DNA of 6,069 nucleotides, from NCBI GenBank assembly GCA_937975525.1, contig CALJUJ010000052.1:1-6069 (forward strand). Direction: 5' to 3'. Below are positions 1 through 6,069 of the stretch, one piece after another. A program made the position numbers and the translations under genes. A model generated the notes under the pieces. The model ran no database searches, was not told the DNA's origin, and saw only the letters and a program-made list of their open reading frames with translations. The number at the start of each line of letters is the position of its first letter. Position 1 is the first letter of the stretch. The DNA is from an uncultured bacterium. Its GTDB lineage: Bacteria; Desulfobacterota; Binatia; HRBIN30.

Positions 1-30
1 CCGGGTTCACCGAAGAAAGGGATCTCGACC

Positions 31-930
31 ATGGGAAGACCGAACTCGGCACACGCGCTTGCGATCGGGTGCCTGCTTGCGACGATCCTCCTCGTCTTCC
101 CCGAACGGGCCACGGGAGATCCCGACGGTGCTCGTCTGTTCGCACGGTATTGCGCCGGATGCCACGGCGACGGCGGAGGCGGCGATGGACCGGATGCCGA
201 CATCTTTCCGTCGCCGCCGCGCGACCTCCGGAGCGGTTTCCTGCGGCACTACGACGACGCCACGCTGGCCCGCCGCATTCGCGACGGACGTGCCCTCCCC
301 CTGGTTCTCGACCGCGCCGCGCTGCAGCGCCACAGCAACCAGGTCGAAGCCATCACCCGCCACCTGCGCCGGCTACCGTCAATCGATTGGCGCGTGGTCG
401 AGCCCGGTTGGGCGGCGTACGTAGACCGCTGCGAGGAGTGCCATGGACCGACGGGCGAGGGGCCGAGCGAGGTCGCGTCGAGCCCAGCGCCGCCCGATCT
501 CGCCGCCGCTGACCTGCACACACGTTTCGCAGATCGACTGCCGCGGGCCGTTCGCCACGGCGAGCCGGGGATGACGCCGCTCGAGCCGCCGGTCGATCCC
601 CGCACCGCGGCGGCGATTTCCAGCTTCGTTTCGCTCTTCTCGCCCGGATTCTCCGCGTATTCCCGATACTGCGCGAACTGCCATGCCGACGACGGACGCG
701 GCAGCCAGACGCTCGGAGTCGTCCCTGGCGACATCTTGCCGATGCCCTCCTTCGCCTTCGACGAGCCATTCTTCGCACGCCGCAGTCCCGCAGCCCTGCG
801 CGAGGCCGTCTGGCACATGTTGGCAAAGAACAAACCGTCGATGCCGCACTTCCGCGTGGTGCTCACCGGCGAGCAGGCAAACGCTCTGGTACGTCACCTG
901 CGCCACTTGGACGCACGGGCGACTCCGTGA
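31..930 (+). CDS. Secreted three-haem cytochrome c family protein
   Basis: A 299-residue protein predicted to be exported and to carry electrons in the periplasm; its redox partner is unknown. Residues 1-29 look like a Sec signal peptide: a short N-region with Arg3, a hydrophobic core at about 10-23, and likely cleavage near Ala27-Thr-Gly. Three class I-like cytochrome domains follow, with haem-attachment motifs CAGCH (41-45), CEECH (134-138) and CANCH (214-218). Likely distal Met ligands are Met181 (GEPGMTPL) and Met271 (PSMPHF). Domain 1 has no Met at all, and the aligned position reads ALPLV. The ATG at 31 is chosen because a purine-rich AGAAAGGGA lies 8 bases upstream and because it begins the signal peptide. 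The frame is open back to the window edge, so an earlier start cannot be excluded. Cys14 lies in the hydrophobic core but does not make a good lipobox. The family is clear; the specific role is not. Confidence 0.9.
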   Translation: MGRPNSAHALAIGCLLATILLVFPERATGDPDGARLFARYCAGCHGDGGGGDGPDADIFPSPPRDLRSGFLRHYDDATLARRIRDGRALPLVLDRAALQRHSNQVEAITRHLRRLPSIDWRVVEPGWAAYVDRCEECHGPTGEGPSEVASSPAPPDLAAADLHTRFADRLPRAVRHGEPGMTPLEPPVDPRTAAAISSFVSLFSPGFSAYSRYCANCHADDGRGSQTLGVVPGDILPMPSFAFDEPFFARRSPAALREAVWHMLAKNKPSMPHFRVVLTGEQANALVRHLRHLDARATP

Positions 931-938
931 GCGGCGAT

Positions 939-1934
939 TCAGGCGGGTGCCATGTCGCGCAGAAGCTGCTCGGTGATCTCGAACGGCATTCCCGTCGGTA
1001 GATTCATCAGGGCGCGGCCGACGCCGTGCGTGCCCCATTCCGCGAGGCGTTCGCGGCAGAAGTCGACCGGCCCGCAGATCGCCACGGAATCGACGAGGTC
1101 GTCGGCAACGGCGGCGGCGGCCTCCTTGCGCAGGCCACGGTTGTAGAGATCACGGACGTGGTCGGCGTTTTCCTGGTAGCCGTAGCGGCAGAAGAGTGCG
1201 TGGTAATAGGTACCCATGCCGCCGATGTAGAAGGAGATCAGTGGCTTGACGAGCGAACGTGCCGCTGCGACGTCGTCGAACGGAACGATTCCGACGAACG
1301 GAGCGAGCTCGATCTCGGCGGGGTCACGCCCCGCCTCGCGGGCCCCGGCGGCGATCTGCTGGAGGCCGTCGCCGAAGTGCTGGTAGGGCCAGAACGTGGG
1401 CACCCAGCCGTCGGCGAGCGTACCCACCTCGTGGATCGCCTTCTCCTGCAGCGAGGCGACGTACACGGGGATGTTCGCGCGGCGGGGCGTCATCTCCAGC
1501 TTGAAGTGCCGTAGCTCCATCTCATTGGAGAGCTCGGGGCTCAGACGCTCTCCCGCCCACAGCGCCCGCGCGATGCGAATGGTGTCGCGCAGGCGCGTCA
1601 GGGGTTTCCGATAAGGGATCCCATGAAAATTCTCGATGACGACCTTGCCACTGGTACCGAGACCGAGGATCGCGCGGCCTTCGGAGATCTCGTCCAACGT
1701 CGCGGCACTCATGGCAAGTAGGCCCGGGGAACGACTGAACACGTTGGCGATGCCGGTCGCCAAGCCGATCTTGCTCGTTGCCCCGGCGATCTCGGTCAGC
1801 AGCTGGAACTGCTCGTAGGCCCACGCCTCCGGAATCCAGATCGAGTCGTAGCCCAGGTCGTCCGCAAGCTGTGCCGTGCGCAGCACGGTCTTGCGGTCGT
1901 AGTTCTTCCAGAACGGAACGATTCCGATGCGCAT
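939..1934 (-). CDS. LLM-class (luciferase-like) oxidoreductase, probably F420-dependent
   Basis: A 331-residue cytoplasmic protein of the bacterial luciferase-like TIM-barrel superfamily, whose members use F420 or FMN to reduce or oxidise varied small molecules. The N-terminus (MRIGIVPF, then AQLADDLGYDSIWIPEAW at 21-38) is the typical first strand and helix. LATGIANVFSRSP (58-70) and GLGTSG (91-96), followed by HGIPYRKPLTRLRD (104-117), are the pattern usual in F420-dependent members related to methylene-tetrahydromethanopterin reductase. VYVASLQEKAIHEVGTLADG (157-176) matches the later barrel strand and helix. The length is normal for the family. The reading frame stays open far upstream, but the ATG at 1934 is the start: it begins the conserved fold and has GGAAGGAG five bases before it. 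The gene is convergent with the cytochrome gene and divergent from yejA. The substrate cannot be told, and FMN rather than F420 remains possible. Confidence 0.92.
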   Translation of the reverse strand: MRIGIVPFWKNYDRKTVLRTAQLADDLGYDSIWIPEAWAYEQFQLLTEIAGATSKIGLATGIANVFSRSPGLLAMSAATLDEISEGRAILGLGTSGKVVIENFHGIPYRKPLTRLRDTIRIARALWAGERLSPELSNEMELRHFKLEMTPRRANIPVYVASLQEKAIHEVGTLADGWVPTFWPYQHFGDGLQQIAAGAREAGRDPAEIELAPFVGIVPFDDVAAARSLVKPLISFYIGGMGTYYHALFCRYGYQENADHVRDLYNRGLRKEAAAAVADDLVDSVAICGPVDFCRERLAEWGTHGVGRALMNLPTGMPFEITEQLLRDMAPA

Positions 1935-1939
1935 CTCAT

Positions 1940-1947
1940 CTCCTTCC
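1940..1947 (-). promoter_or_regulatory. Shine-Dalgarno site of the LLM oxidoreductase gene
   Basis: On the minus strand the bases read GGAAGGAG, ending five bases before the ATG at 1934. This near-ideal ribosome binding site fixes the start of the oxidoreductase within a reading frame that is otherwise open for about 750 bases further upstream. A 5-bp inverted repeat (GGGGC at 1948-1952, GCCCC at 1964-1968, 11-base loop) lies directly upstream in the leader. It could form a weak hairpin, but nothing shows that it regulates. Confidence 0.8.
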
Positions 1948-2029
1948 GGGGCAGCGATCCGACGCCCCAGCGGCTCTCGCAGCGACTCGCATAGCGCAGC
2001 CGGCGGAGCAGTGCGACCGGGTCGGTGAC

Positions 2030-2058
2030 ATGACAGGCCCGCGGCGCTGTTGCATACT
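2030..2058 (+). promoter_or_regulatory. Putative sigma-70-type promoter of the yej operon
   Basis: ATGACA at 2030-2035 matches five of six bases of the TTGACA -35 consensus. CATACT at 2053-2058 matches four of six of the TATAAT -10 consensus. The spacer is exactly 17 bases. Transcription would begin near 2065 and give a leader of about 30 bases before yejA. The site lies in the only sizeable non-coding stretch of the window. An imperfect palindrome, CGACC-G-GGTCG (2014-2024), sits just upstream of the -35 box and could be an operator, but such short palindromes are common in GC-rich DNA. This is consensus matching by eye only. No equally good promoter was found for the leftward oxidoreductase gene. 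Confidence 0.4.
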
Positions 2059-2087
2059 GTCCGCTCGCCCTGCAAACCCAACGGCTC

Positions 2088-2091
2088 GGAG
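2088..2091 (+). promoter_or_regulatory. Shine-Dalgarno site of yejA
   Basis: GGAG lies five bases before the ATG at 2097, which begins a clear signal peptide. It supports the chosen start. It also contrasts with the two downstream permease genes, which show no such site. Confidence 0.65.
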
Positions 2092-2096
2092 CATCG

Positions 2097-3932
2097 ATGC
2101 AACGACTGACGTTCTTTCTCGTCGCCCTCCTCCTCCCCGCGGCCACAGCTGCGGCGGAGCCCGAGGCACGCCACGGTTTGGCGATGCACGGTGACCTCAA
2201 ATACGGCCCGGACTTCAGCCACCTCGACTACGTCGACCCGGCCGCCCCGAAAGGCGGCGAAGTGCGCCTCGCCGCCTTCGGCACCGCCTTCGACAGCTTC
2301 AATCCCTTCATCGTCAAGGGCAACACGGCGGACGGGATCGGCCGCATCTACGACACGCTGATGGAGTCGACTGCCGACGAGCCGTTCAGCGAATACGGCC
2401 TCGTCGCCGAGTCGATCACGACCCCGGACGATCGGAGCTGGGTGCAGTTTCGCCTCCGCAAGGAAGCCCGTTGGCACGACGGCAAGCCGATCACGGCCGA
2501 CGACGTGATCTTCACGTTCCATGCGCTCCGCGACGAGGGGGCACCCTTCTACCGGGCGTACTACGGCAACGTCGCCAGCGTCGAGCGCATCTCGGCGCGC
2601 GACGTCAAGTTCCTCTTTCGCCCTGGCGAGAACCGCGAGCTGCCGCTGATTCTCGGTCAACTCCCGCTCCTGCCGAAGCACCACTACGCAGATCGACCGT
2701 TTGCGCGGGCGACTCTCGACCTACCGCTCGGCAGTGGGCCCTACCGCGTCGAGAGCTTCGAAGCGGGACGTCGCGTGACGTATCGCCGGGTCGACGACTA
2801 CTGGGGAAAAGACCTGCCCATCAATCGCGGTCGCCACAACTTCGACGTGATCCACCACGACTACTATCGCGACGACACCGTCGCCATCGAAGCCTTCAAG
2901 GGTGGTGCGTTCGATCTCCGGCTCGAGAGCTCGTCGAAGCACTGGGCCACCGCCTACGACATTCCAGCGGTGCGCGACGGCATGTTGAAGAAGGAGGAGA
3001 TCGCCCACGACCGTCCGAGCGGGATGCAAGCGTTCGTCTTCAACACCCGCCGCGAGCCGTTTCGCGATCGCCGCGTACGACAGGCTCTCGGCTACGCGTT
3101 CGACTTCGAATGGTCGAACAAGACCCTGTTCTACGGTCAGTACCAGCGCACCCGAAGCTTCTTCGAGAACTCCGATCTCGCGGCCACGGGACTTCCCGGA
3201 CCGGAGGAGATCGCCTTACTCGAGCCTCACCGCGAACACCTCCCCGAGGAGGTGGTCACGCAGGCCTACGCGCCACCGACGACCGACGGGACGGGCAACG
3301 TTCGGCCCCTGCTACGCGAGGCCGTGAAGTTGCTCGAGCGAGCCGGCTGGAAGATCGACGAGAAGACGCGCAAGCGAACCCACTCCGAGAGTGGCGACGC
3401 GATGCGCTTCGAGATCCTGCTGGTGATGCCTCTGTTCGAGCGCGTCGTGCTGCCCTTCAAACAGAATCTCGAGCGACTGGGTATCGAAGTCGACGTCCGT
3501 ACGGTCGACAGCGCCCAGTACGAGCGACGCATCGAGGATTTCGATTTCGATGTCGTCGTCTTCAACTTTCCGCAGTCGCTTTCCCCGGGCAACGAGCAGC
3601 GATCGTATTGGGGTTCGGCGTTCGCCGAGCAGCCGGGCAGCCGCAATCTCGCCGGAATTGCCGATCCGGTCGTCGATTCTCTGATCGAGAGCATCATCGC
3701 TGCGCCCGATCGCGCGCGTCTGGTCACCGCCGTACGCGCTCTGGACCGGGTGCTGCAGTGGGGCTTCTACGTGATCCCGCAGTGGCACGTTCCCTACGAC
3801 CGCGTGCTCTACTGGAACGTGTTCGGCCGCCCCGCGATCACTCCGGACCTCGGGTTTCGCTTCGATGCTTGGTGGACCGATTCCGAAGCGGCCGCGGCCG
3901 TACGCGCCTACCGCACCGGCGGCAAGCCCTGA
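2097..3932 (+). CDS. yejA: YejA-like periplasmic solute-binding protein of a peptide ABC transporter
   Basis: A 611-residue member of the family 5 (DppA/OppA-type) extracellular solute-binding proteins, closest in pattern to YejA, which is about 600 residues in E. coli. It should bind peptide-like ligands in the periplasm and hand them to YejB/YejE. Residues 1-20 form a Sec signal peptide ending in ATAAA, with no lipobox Cys, so the mature protein should be soluble. YejA hallmarks follow: HGLAMHGDLKYGPDFSHLDY (26-45), VDPAAPKGGEVRLA (46-59), FDSFNPFIVKG (65-75), the family 5 signature with WHDGKPITADDVIFTFHALR (126-145), and LPLGSGPYRVES (209-220). Later come AFVFNTRREPFRDRRVRQAL (312-331), the YejA-type LFYGQYQRTRSFFENSDLAA (344-363), and a C-terminal ALDRVLQWGFYVIPQWH (548-564). 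It is first gene of the operon, 28 bases before yejB. In characterised bacteria Yej binding proteins take microcin C, peptides or murein peptides; which applies here is unknown. Confidence 0.95.
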   Translation: MQRLTFFLVALLLPAATAAAEPEARHGLAMHGDLKYGPDFSHLDYVDPAAPKGGEVRLAAFGTAFDSFNPFIVKGNTADGIGRIYDTLMESTADEPFSEYGLVAESITTPDDRSWVQFRLRKEARWHDGKPITADDVIFTFHALRDEGAPFYRAYYGNVASVERISARDVKFLFRPGENRELPLILGQLPLLPKHHYADRPFARATLDLPLGSGPYRVESFEAGRRVTYRRVDDYWGKDLPINRGRHNFDVIHHDYYRDDTVAIEAFKGGAFDLRLESSSKHWATAYDIPAVRDGMLKKEEIAHDRPSGMQAFVFNTRREPFRDRRVRQALGYAFDFEWSNKTLFYGQYQRTRSFFENSDLAATGLPGPEEIALLEPHREHLPEEVVTQAYAPPTTDGTGNVRPLLREAVKLLERAGWKIDEKTRKRTHSESGDAMRFEILLVMPLFERVVLPFKQNLERLGIEVDVRTVDSAQYERRIEDFDFDVVVFNFPQSLSPGNEQRSYWGSAFAEQPGSRNLAGIADPVVDSLIESIIAAPDRARLVTAVRALDRVLQWGFYVIPQWHVPYDRVLYWNVFGRPAITPDLGFRFDAWWTDSEAAAAVRAYRTGGKP

Positions 3933-3960
3933 GGTCGCCGCCCACGCCCCCTCCACGTTG

Positions 3961-5073
3961 ATGCTCGCCTACATCGCTCGACGTCTACTGCTGATCGTCC
4001 CGACTCTGTTCGGGATCATGGTCCTCAACTTCGTGGTCATCCAGGCGGCGCCGGGCGGCCCGGTGGAACGCGTGCTGGCACAGCTCCGCGGCACCGGCGT
4101 CGAGGCGACGGCGCGATTCACGGGCGGCGGTAGCGATCCCGGCATGGTGGCACCCGCCCGCAGCTCCGCGCCGACGGATGCGAGCGCCGCCCGCTATCGA
4201 GGCGCGCGCGGTCTCGACCCCGATCTGGTGCGCGACCTGGAGCGCCAGTTCGGCTTCGACAAGCCCGCCCACGAGCGCTTCTTCGAAATGATGGGCCGCT
4301 TCCTCCGCTTCGACTTCGGGGAGAGCTTCTTTCACGACCGGACCGTCGTCGACCTGGTCCTCGAGAAGATGCCCGTGTCCATTTCACTCGGACTGTGGAC
4401 GACGTTGCTCGTGTATCTGGTATCGATCCCGCTGGGCATCGCCAAGGCGGTTCGCGACGGATCGCGCTTCGACGTGTGGACCTCGGGCGTGGTGATCGTC
4501 GGCAACGCGATTCCGAGCTTCCTGTTCGCCATCCTGTTGGTGATTCTGTTCGCCGGCGGGCGGTACTTCGATTGGTTTCCGTTGCGCGGTCTCTGGTCGG
4601 AGAATTGGGCCGAGCTGACCCTCTGGGGACGAATCCTCGACTACTTCTGGCACCTCACGCTGCCGGTCCTGTCGATGGTCATCGGCGGCTTTGCCGGACT
4701 CACTCTGCTGACGAAGAACTCGTTTCTCGACCAAATCTCGCAACAGTACGTGACGACGGCTCGAGCCAAGGGGCTCAGCGAGCGCCGGGTCCTCTATGGC
4801 CACGTCTTTCGCAACGCCATGTTGATCGTGATTGCCGGGTTTCCCGGGGCCTTCATCGACATCCTCTTCACGAGTGCGCTCTTGATCGAGGTGATCTTCA
4901 GCCTCGACGGGCTCGGACTTCTCGGATTCGAGGCGGCCATCAACCGCAACTACCCGGTGATGTTCGGCACGCTCTATTTCTTCACCCTGCTCGGATTGTT
5001 GATGAAGCTGATCGAAGATCTCACGTACGTGGCCGTCGACCCACGTATCGACTTCGAATCGCGCGATTCCTGA
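3961..5073 (+). CDS. yejB: YejB-like inner-membrane permease of a peptide ABC transporter
   Basis: A 370-residue permease of the DppB/OppB type, matching YejB (about 364 residues in E. coli). It forms half of the transport channel. The N-terminus MLAYIARRLLLIVPTLFGIM begins with the first membrane helix (about 9-29), followed by the conserved APGGPVE (30-36). A long polar loop (about 37-135) contains the Yej-type YRGARGLDPDL and FGFDKPAHERFF. About five further membrane helices lie near 143-165, 176-198, 230-252, 286-312 and 333-355. The EAA loop that docks the ATPase is at about 263-285 (YVTTARAKGLSERRVLYGHV, then FRNAM). The C-terminus is DPRIDFESRDS. The ATG at 3961 aligns with the YejB N-terminus, although the frame is open to 3865, inside yejA. 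No Shine-Dalgarno site precedes it. An in-frame TTG lies immediately before the ATG. Expression probably relies on coupling to yejA. Confidence 0.95.
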   Translation: MLAYIARRLLLIVPTLFGIMVLNFVVIQAAPGGPVERVLAQLRGTGVEATARFTGGGSDPGMVAPARSSAPTDASAARYRGARGLDPDLVRDLERQFGFDKPAHERFFEMMGRFLRFDFGESFFHDRTVVDLVLEKMPVSISLGLWTTLLVYLVSIPLGIAKAVRDGSRFDVWTSGVVIVGNAIPSFLFAILLVILFAGGRYFDWFPLRGLWSENWAELTLWGRILDYFWHLTLPVLSMVIGGFAGLTLLTKNSFLDQISQQYVTTARAKGLSERRVLYGHVFRNAMLIVIAGFPGAFIDILFTSALLIEVIFSLDGLGLLGFEAAINRNYPVMFGTLYFFTLLGLLMKLIEDLTYVAVDPRIDFESRDS

Positions 5074-5080
5074 CCCGCCC

Positions 5081-6069
5081 ATGGTCCTGTCGCCGCTCAA
5101 CCAGCGCCGCCTGCAGAATTTTCGCGCCAACCGGCGTGCCTGGTGGTCCCTCTGGCTCTTCGCGGTCGCCCTGGTCCTGAGCTCGGGCGCGGAGCTGATC
5201 GCCAACGACCGCCCCCTCTACGTTCGCTTCGCCGGTGGCTCCTACTTTCCGATCTTTCAGGACATCCCCGAGACCGAGTTCGGCGGCTTTCTGCAAACGC
5301 CGACGGTCTACACCGACCCTTACGTCGCGGAAATGATCCGCGCCGACGGCTGGATGATCTGGCCGCCCATTCCCTATCGCTACGATACCCACATCCTCGA
5401 CCTCGACGAGCCCGCACCCTCCCCGCCGAGCTGGCGCAACGGGTTGTGTACCGCCGAGTCGCCTCGCGACGTCGCCGCGCGCCTGATCTATGGATTTCGG
5501 ATCTCGGTCCTGTTCGCCCTCCTGCTGACGCTGTTCAGCTCGATCGTCGGGATCGCCGCCGGAGCCGTGCAGGGGTACTTCGGCGGCTGGACCGATCTCT
5601 TGTTCCAGCGCTTCATCGAAATCTGGTCGGGACTGCCACGCCTCTATCTGTTGATCATCCTCGCGAGCATCGTGACGCCGAGCTTCTGGTGGCTCCTCGG
5701 CTTGCTTCTGCTCTTTCAGTGGATGTCCCTGGTCGGCGTCGTGCGCGCCGAGTTCCTGCGCGCGCGCAACTTCGACTACGTGCGCGCCGCGCGGGCGCTC
5801 GGCCTCAGCGACCTGCGGACGATCGTTCGCCATGTCCTGCCGAACGCCATGGTGGCTGCCACAACGTTCCTGCCGTTCATCACCAGCGGCGCCGTGGTCA
5901 CGCTGACCGCGCTCGATTTTCTCGGTTTCGGAATGCCCCCGGGAGCACCGTCGCTGGGCGAGCTCCTGCGCCAGGGGAAGGACAATCTACAGGCGCCTTG
6001 GCTCGGCCTGACGGGCTTCACGGTCGTTGCCGCGATGCTGTCCCTCCTGGTCTTCGTCGGCGAGGGGGT
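5081..6069 (+). CDS. yejE: YejE-like inner-membrane permease of a peptide ABC transporter (3' end beyond the window)
   Basis: The first 329 residues of a DppC/OppC-type permease matching YejE (about 341 residues in E. coli), so only some dozen codons are missing. It pairs with YejB to form the channel. The N-terminus MVLSPLNQRRLQNFRANRRA fits the YejE start and precedes the first membrane helix (about 22-41) and the hallmark ELIANDRPLYVRF (38-50). A periplasmic loop (about 45-120) is followed by membrane helices near 141-164, 181-200, 203-221, 257-281 and 306-327. The EAA loop is at about 230-256 (FDYVRAARALGLSDLRTIVR, then HVLPNA). LDFLGFGMPPGAPSLGELL (278-296) is typical of the family. At 122-130 the usual LGT-D-x-x-G-RD pattern reads LCTAESPRD, lacking both glycines and the Asp. 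The gene starts 7 bases after yejB stops, in another frame and without a Shine-Dalgarno site, suggesting translational coupling. An ATPase gene (yejF) is expected next. Confidence 0.95.
   Translation, partial: MVLSPLNQRRLQNFRANRRAWWSLWLFAVALVLSSGAELIANDRPLYVRFAGGSYFPIFQDIPETEFGGFLQTPTVYTDPYVAEMIRADGWMIWPPIPYRYDTHILDLDEPAPSPPSWRNGLCTAESPRDVAARLIYGFRISVLFALLLTLFSSIVGIAAGAVQGYFGGWTDLLFQRFIEIWSGLPRLYLLIILASIVTPSFWWLLGLLLLFQWMSLVGVVRAEFLRARNFDYVRAARALGLSDLRTIVRHVLPNAMVAATTFLPFITSGAVVTLTALDFLGFGMPPGAPSLGELLRQGKDNLQAPWLGLTGFTVVAAMLSLLVFVGEG

Noticed and set aside
1..30. Tail of an upstream gene, or an upstream extension of the cytochrome gene.
   Set aside because: Thirty bases are too few to identify a gene. 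The cytochrome frame is open here but holds no start codon, and the ATG at 31 has a fair ribosome binding site.
61..72. Cytochrome as a lipoprotein via Cys14.
   Set aside because: The residues before Cys14 (LAIG) do not fit a standard lipobox with Leu at -3, and the hydrophobic stretch continues well past the Cys, fitting a normal signal peptide better.
914..929. Inverted repeat CACGG-6-CCGTG at the cytochrome stop codon as a terminator.
   Set aside because: The stem is only 5 bp and no T-run follows on either strand.
249..1038. Minus-strand open frames of 205 and 219 codons opposite the cytochrome gene.
   Set aside because: They lie antisense to the three-haem cytochrome, have shadow-like composition, and have no family motif.
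1935..2684. N-terminal extension of about 250 codons on the LLM oxidoreductase reading frame (minus strand).
   Set aside because: It runs antisense through the intergenic region into yejA, its composition is not like a conserved domain, and the ATG at 1934 has an ideal ribosome binding site and begins the typical LLM fold.
3865..3960. An earlier start for yejB inside yejA.
   Set aside because: The family N-terminus (AYIARRLLL and first membrane helix) begins at 3961, and the extra 32 residues are an out-of-frame reading of the yejA end.
2471..3961. A 496-codon plus-strand frame inside yejA.
   Set aside because: It is in an alternative frame of a strongly conserved gene and is extremely rich in Arg, Ser and Pro, which is typical of a GC-rich frame shadow.
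4384..5833. Long minus-strand open frames (273 and 270 codons) opposite yejB and yejE.
   Set aside because: They are antisense to clearly conserved permeases, are rich in Arg, Glu, Asp and Gln as expected for GC-rich antisense frames, and show no recognisable domain.

Overview
The window is GC-rich (judged by eye, not counted), densely packed bacterial DNA with strong G/C bias at third codon positions. A signal-peptide-bearing multihaem cytochrome c, a periplasmic binding protein without a lipobox, and a Yej-type transporter all point to a Gram-negative bacterium. A luciferase-like oxidoreductase with F420-type motifs suggests a lineage that makes or uses coenzyme F420, as some soil or uncultured Proteobacteria-related phyla do. 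The sequence alone does not allow a firmer taxonomic call.

Layout, left to right: (1) 31-930 (+), a secreted cytochrome c with three CXXCH haem sites. (2) 939-1934 (-), an LLM-class, probably F420-dependent flavin/deazaflavin oxidoreductase, tail-to-tail with the cytochrome gene and separated from it by 8 bases. (3) 1935-2096, a 162-base divergent intergenic region holding a plausible sigma-70 promoter and a ribosome binding site facing right, and a strong ribosome binding site facing left. (4) 2097-3932, 3961-5073 and 5081-6069 (+), a yejA-yejB-yejE operon: periplasmic solute-binding protein and two inner-membrane permeases of a peptide ABC transporter. The second permease runs off the window about a dozen codons before its expected end. 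The ATP-binding subunit (yejF in other bacteria) is expected just downstream and is not visible.

The three yej products form one importer. YejA captures an oligopeptide-type ligand in the periplasm, and YejB and YejE form the channel. In studied bacteria this transporter imports microcin C, small peptides or murein peptides. The cytochrome and the oxidoreductase have no evident functional link to the transporter.

No mobile element, CRISPR array, tRNA or rRNA was recognised. I found no convincing new system. The points most worth a second look are an altered conserved motif in the YejE permease, a missing methionine ligand in the first cytochrome haem domain, and the lack of recognisable ribosome binding sites before yejB and yejE.
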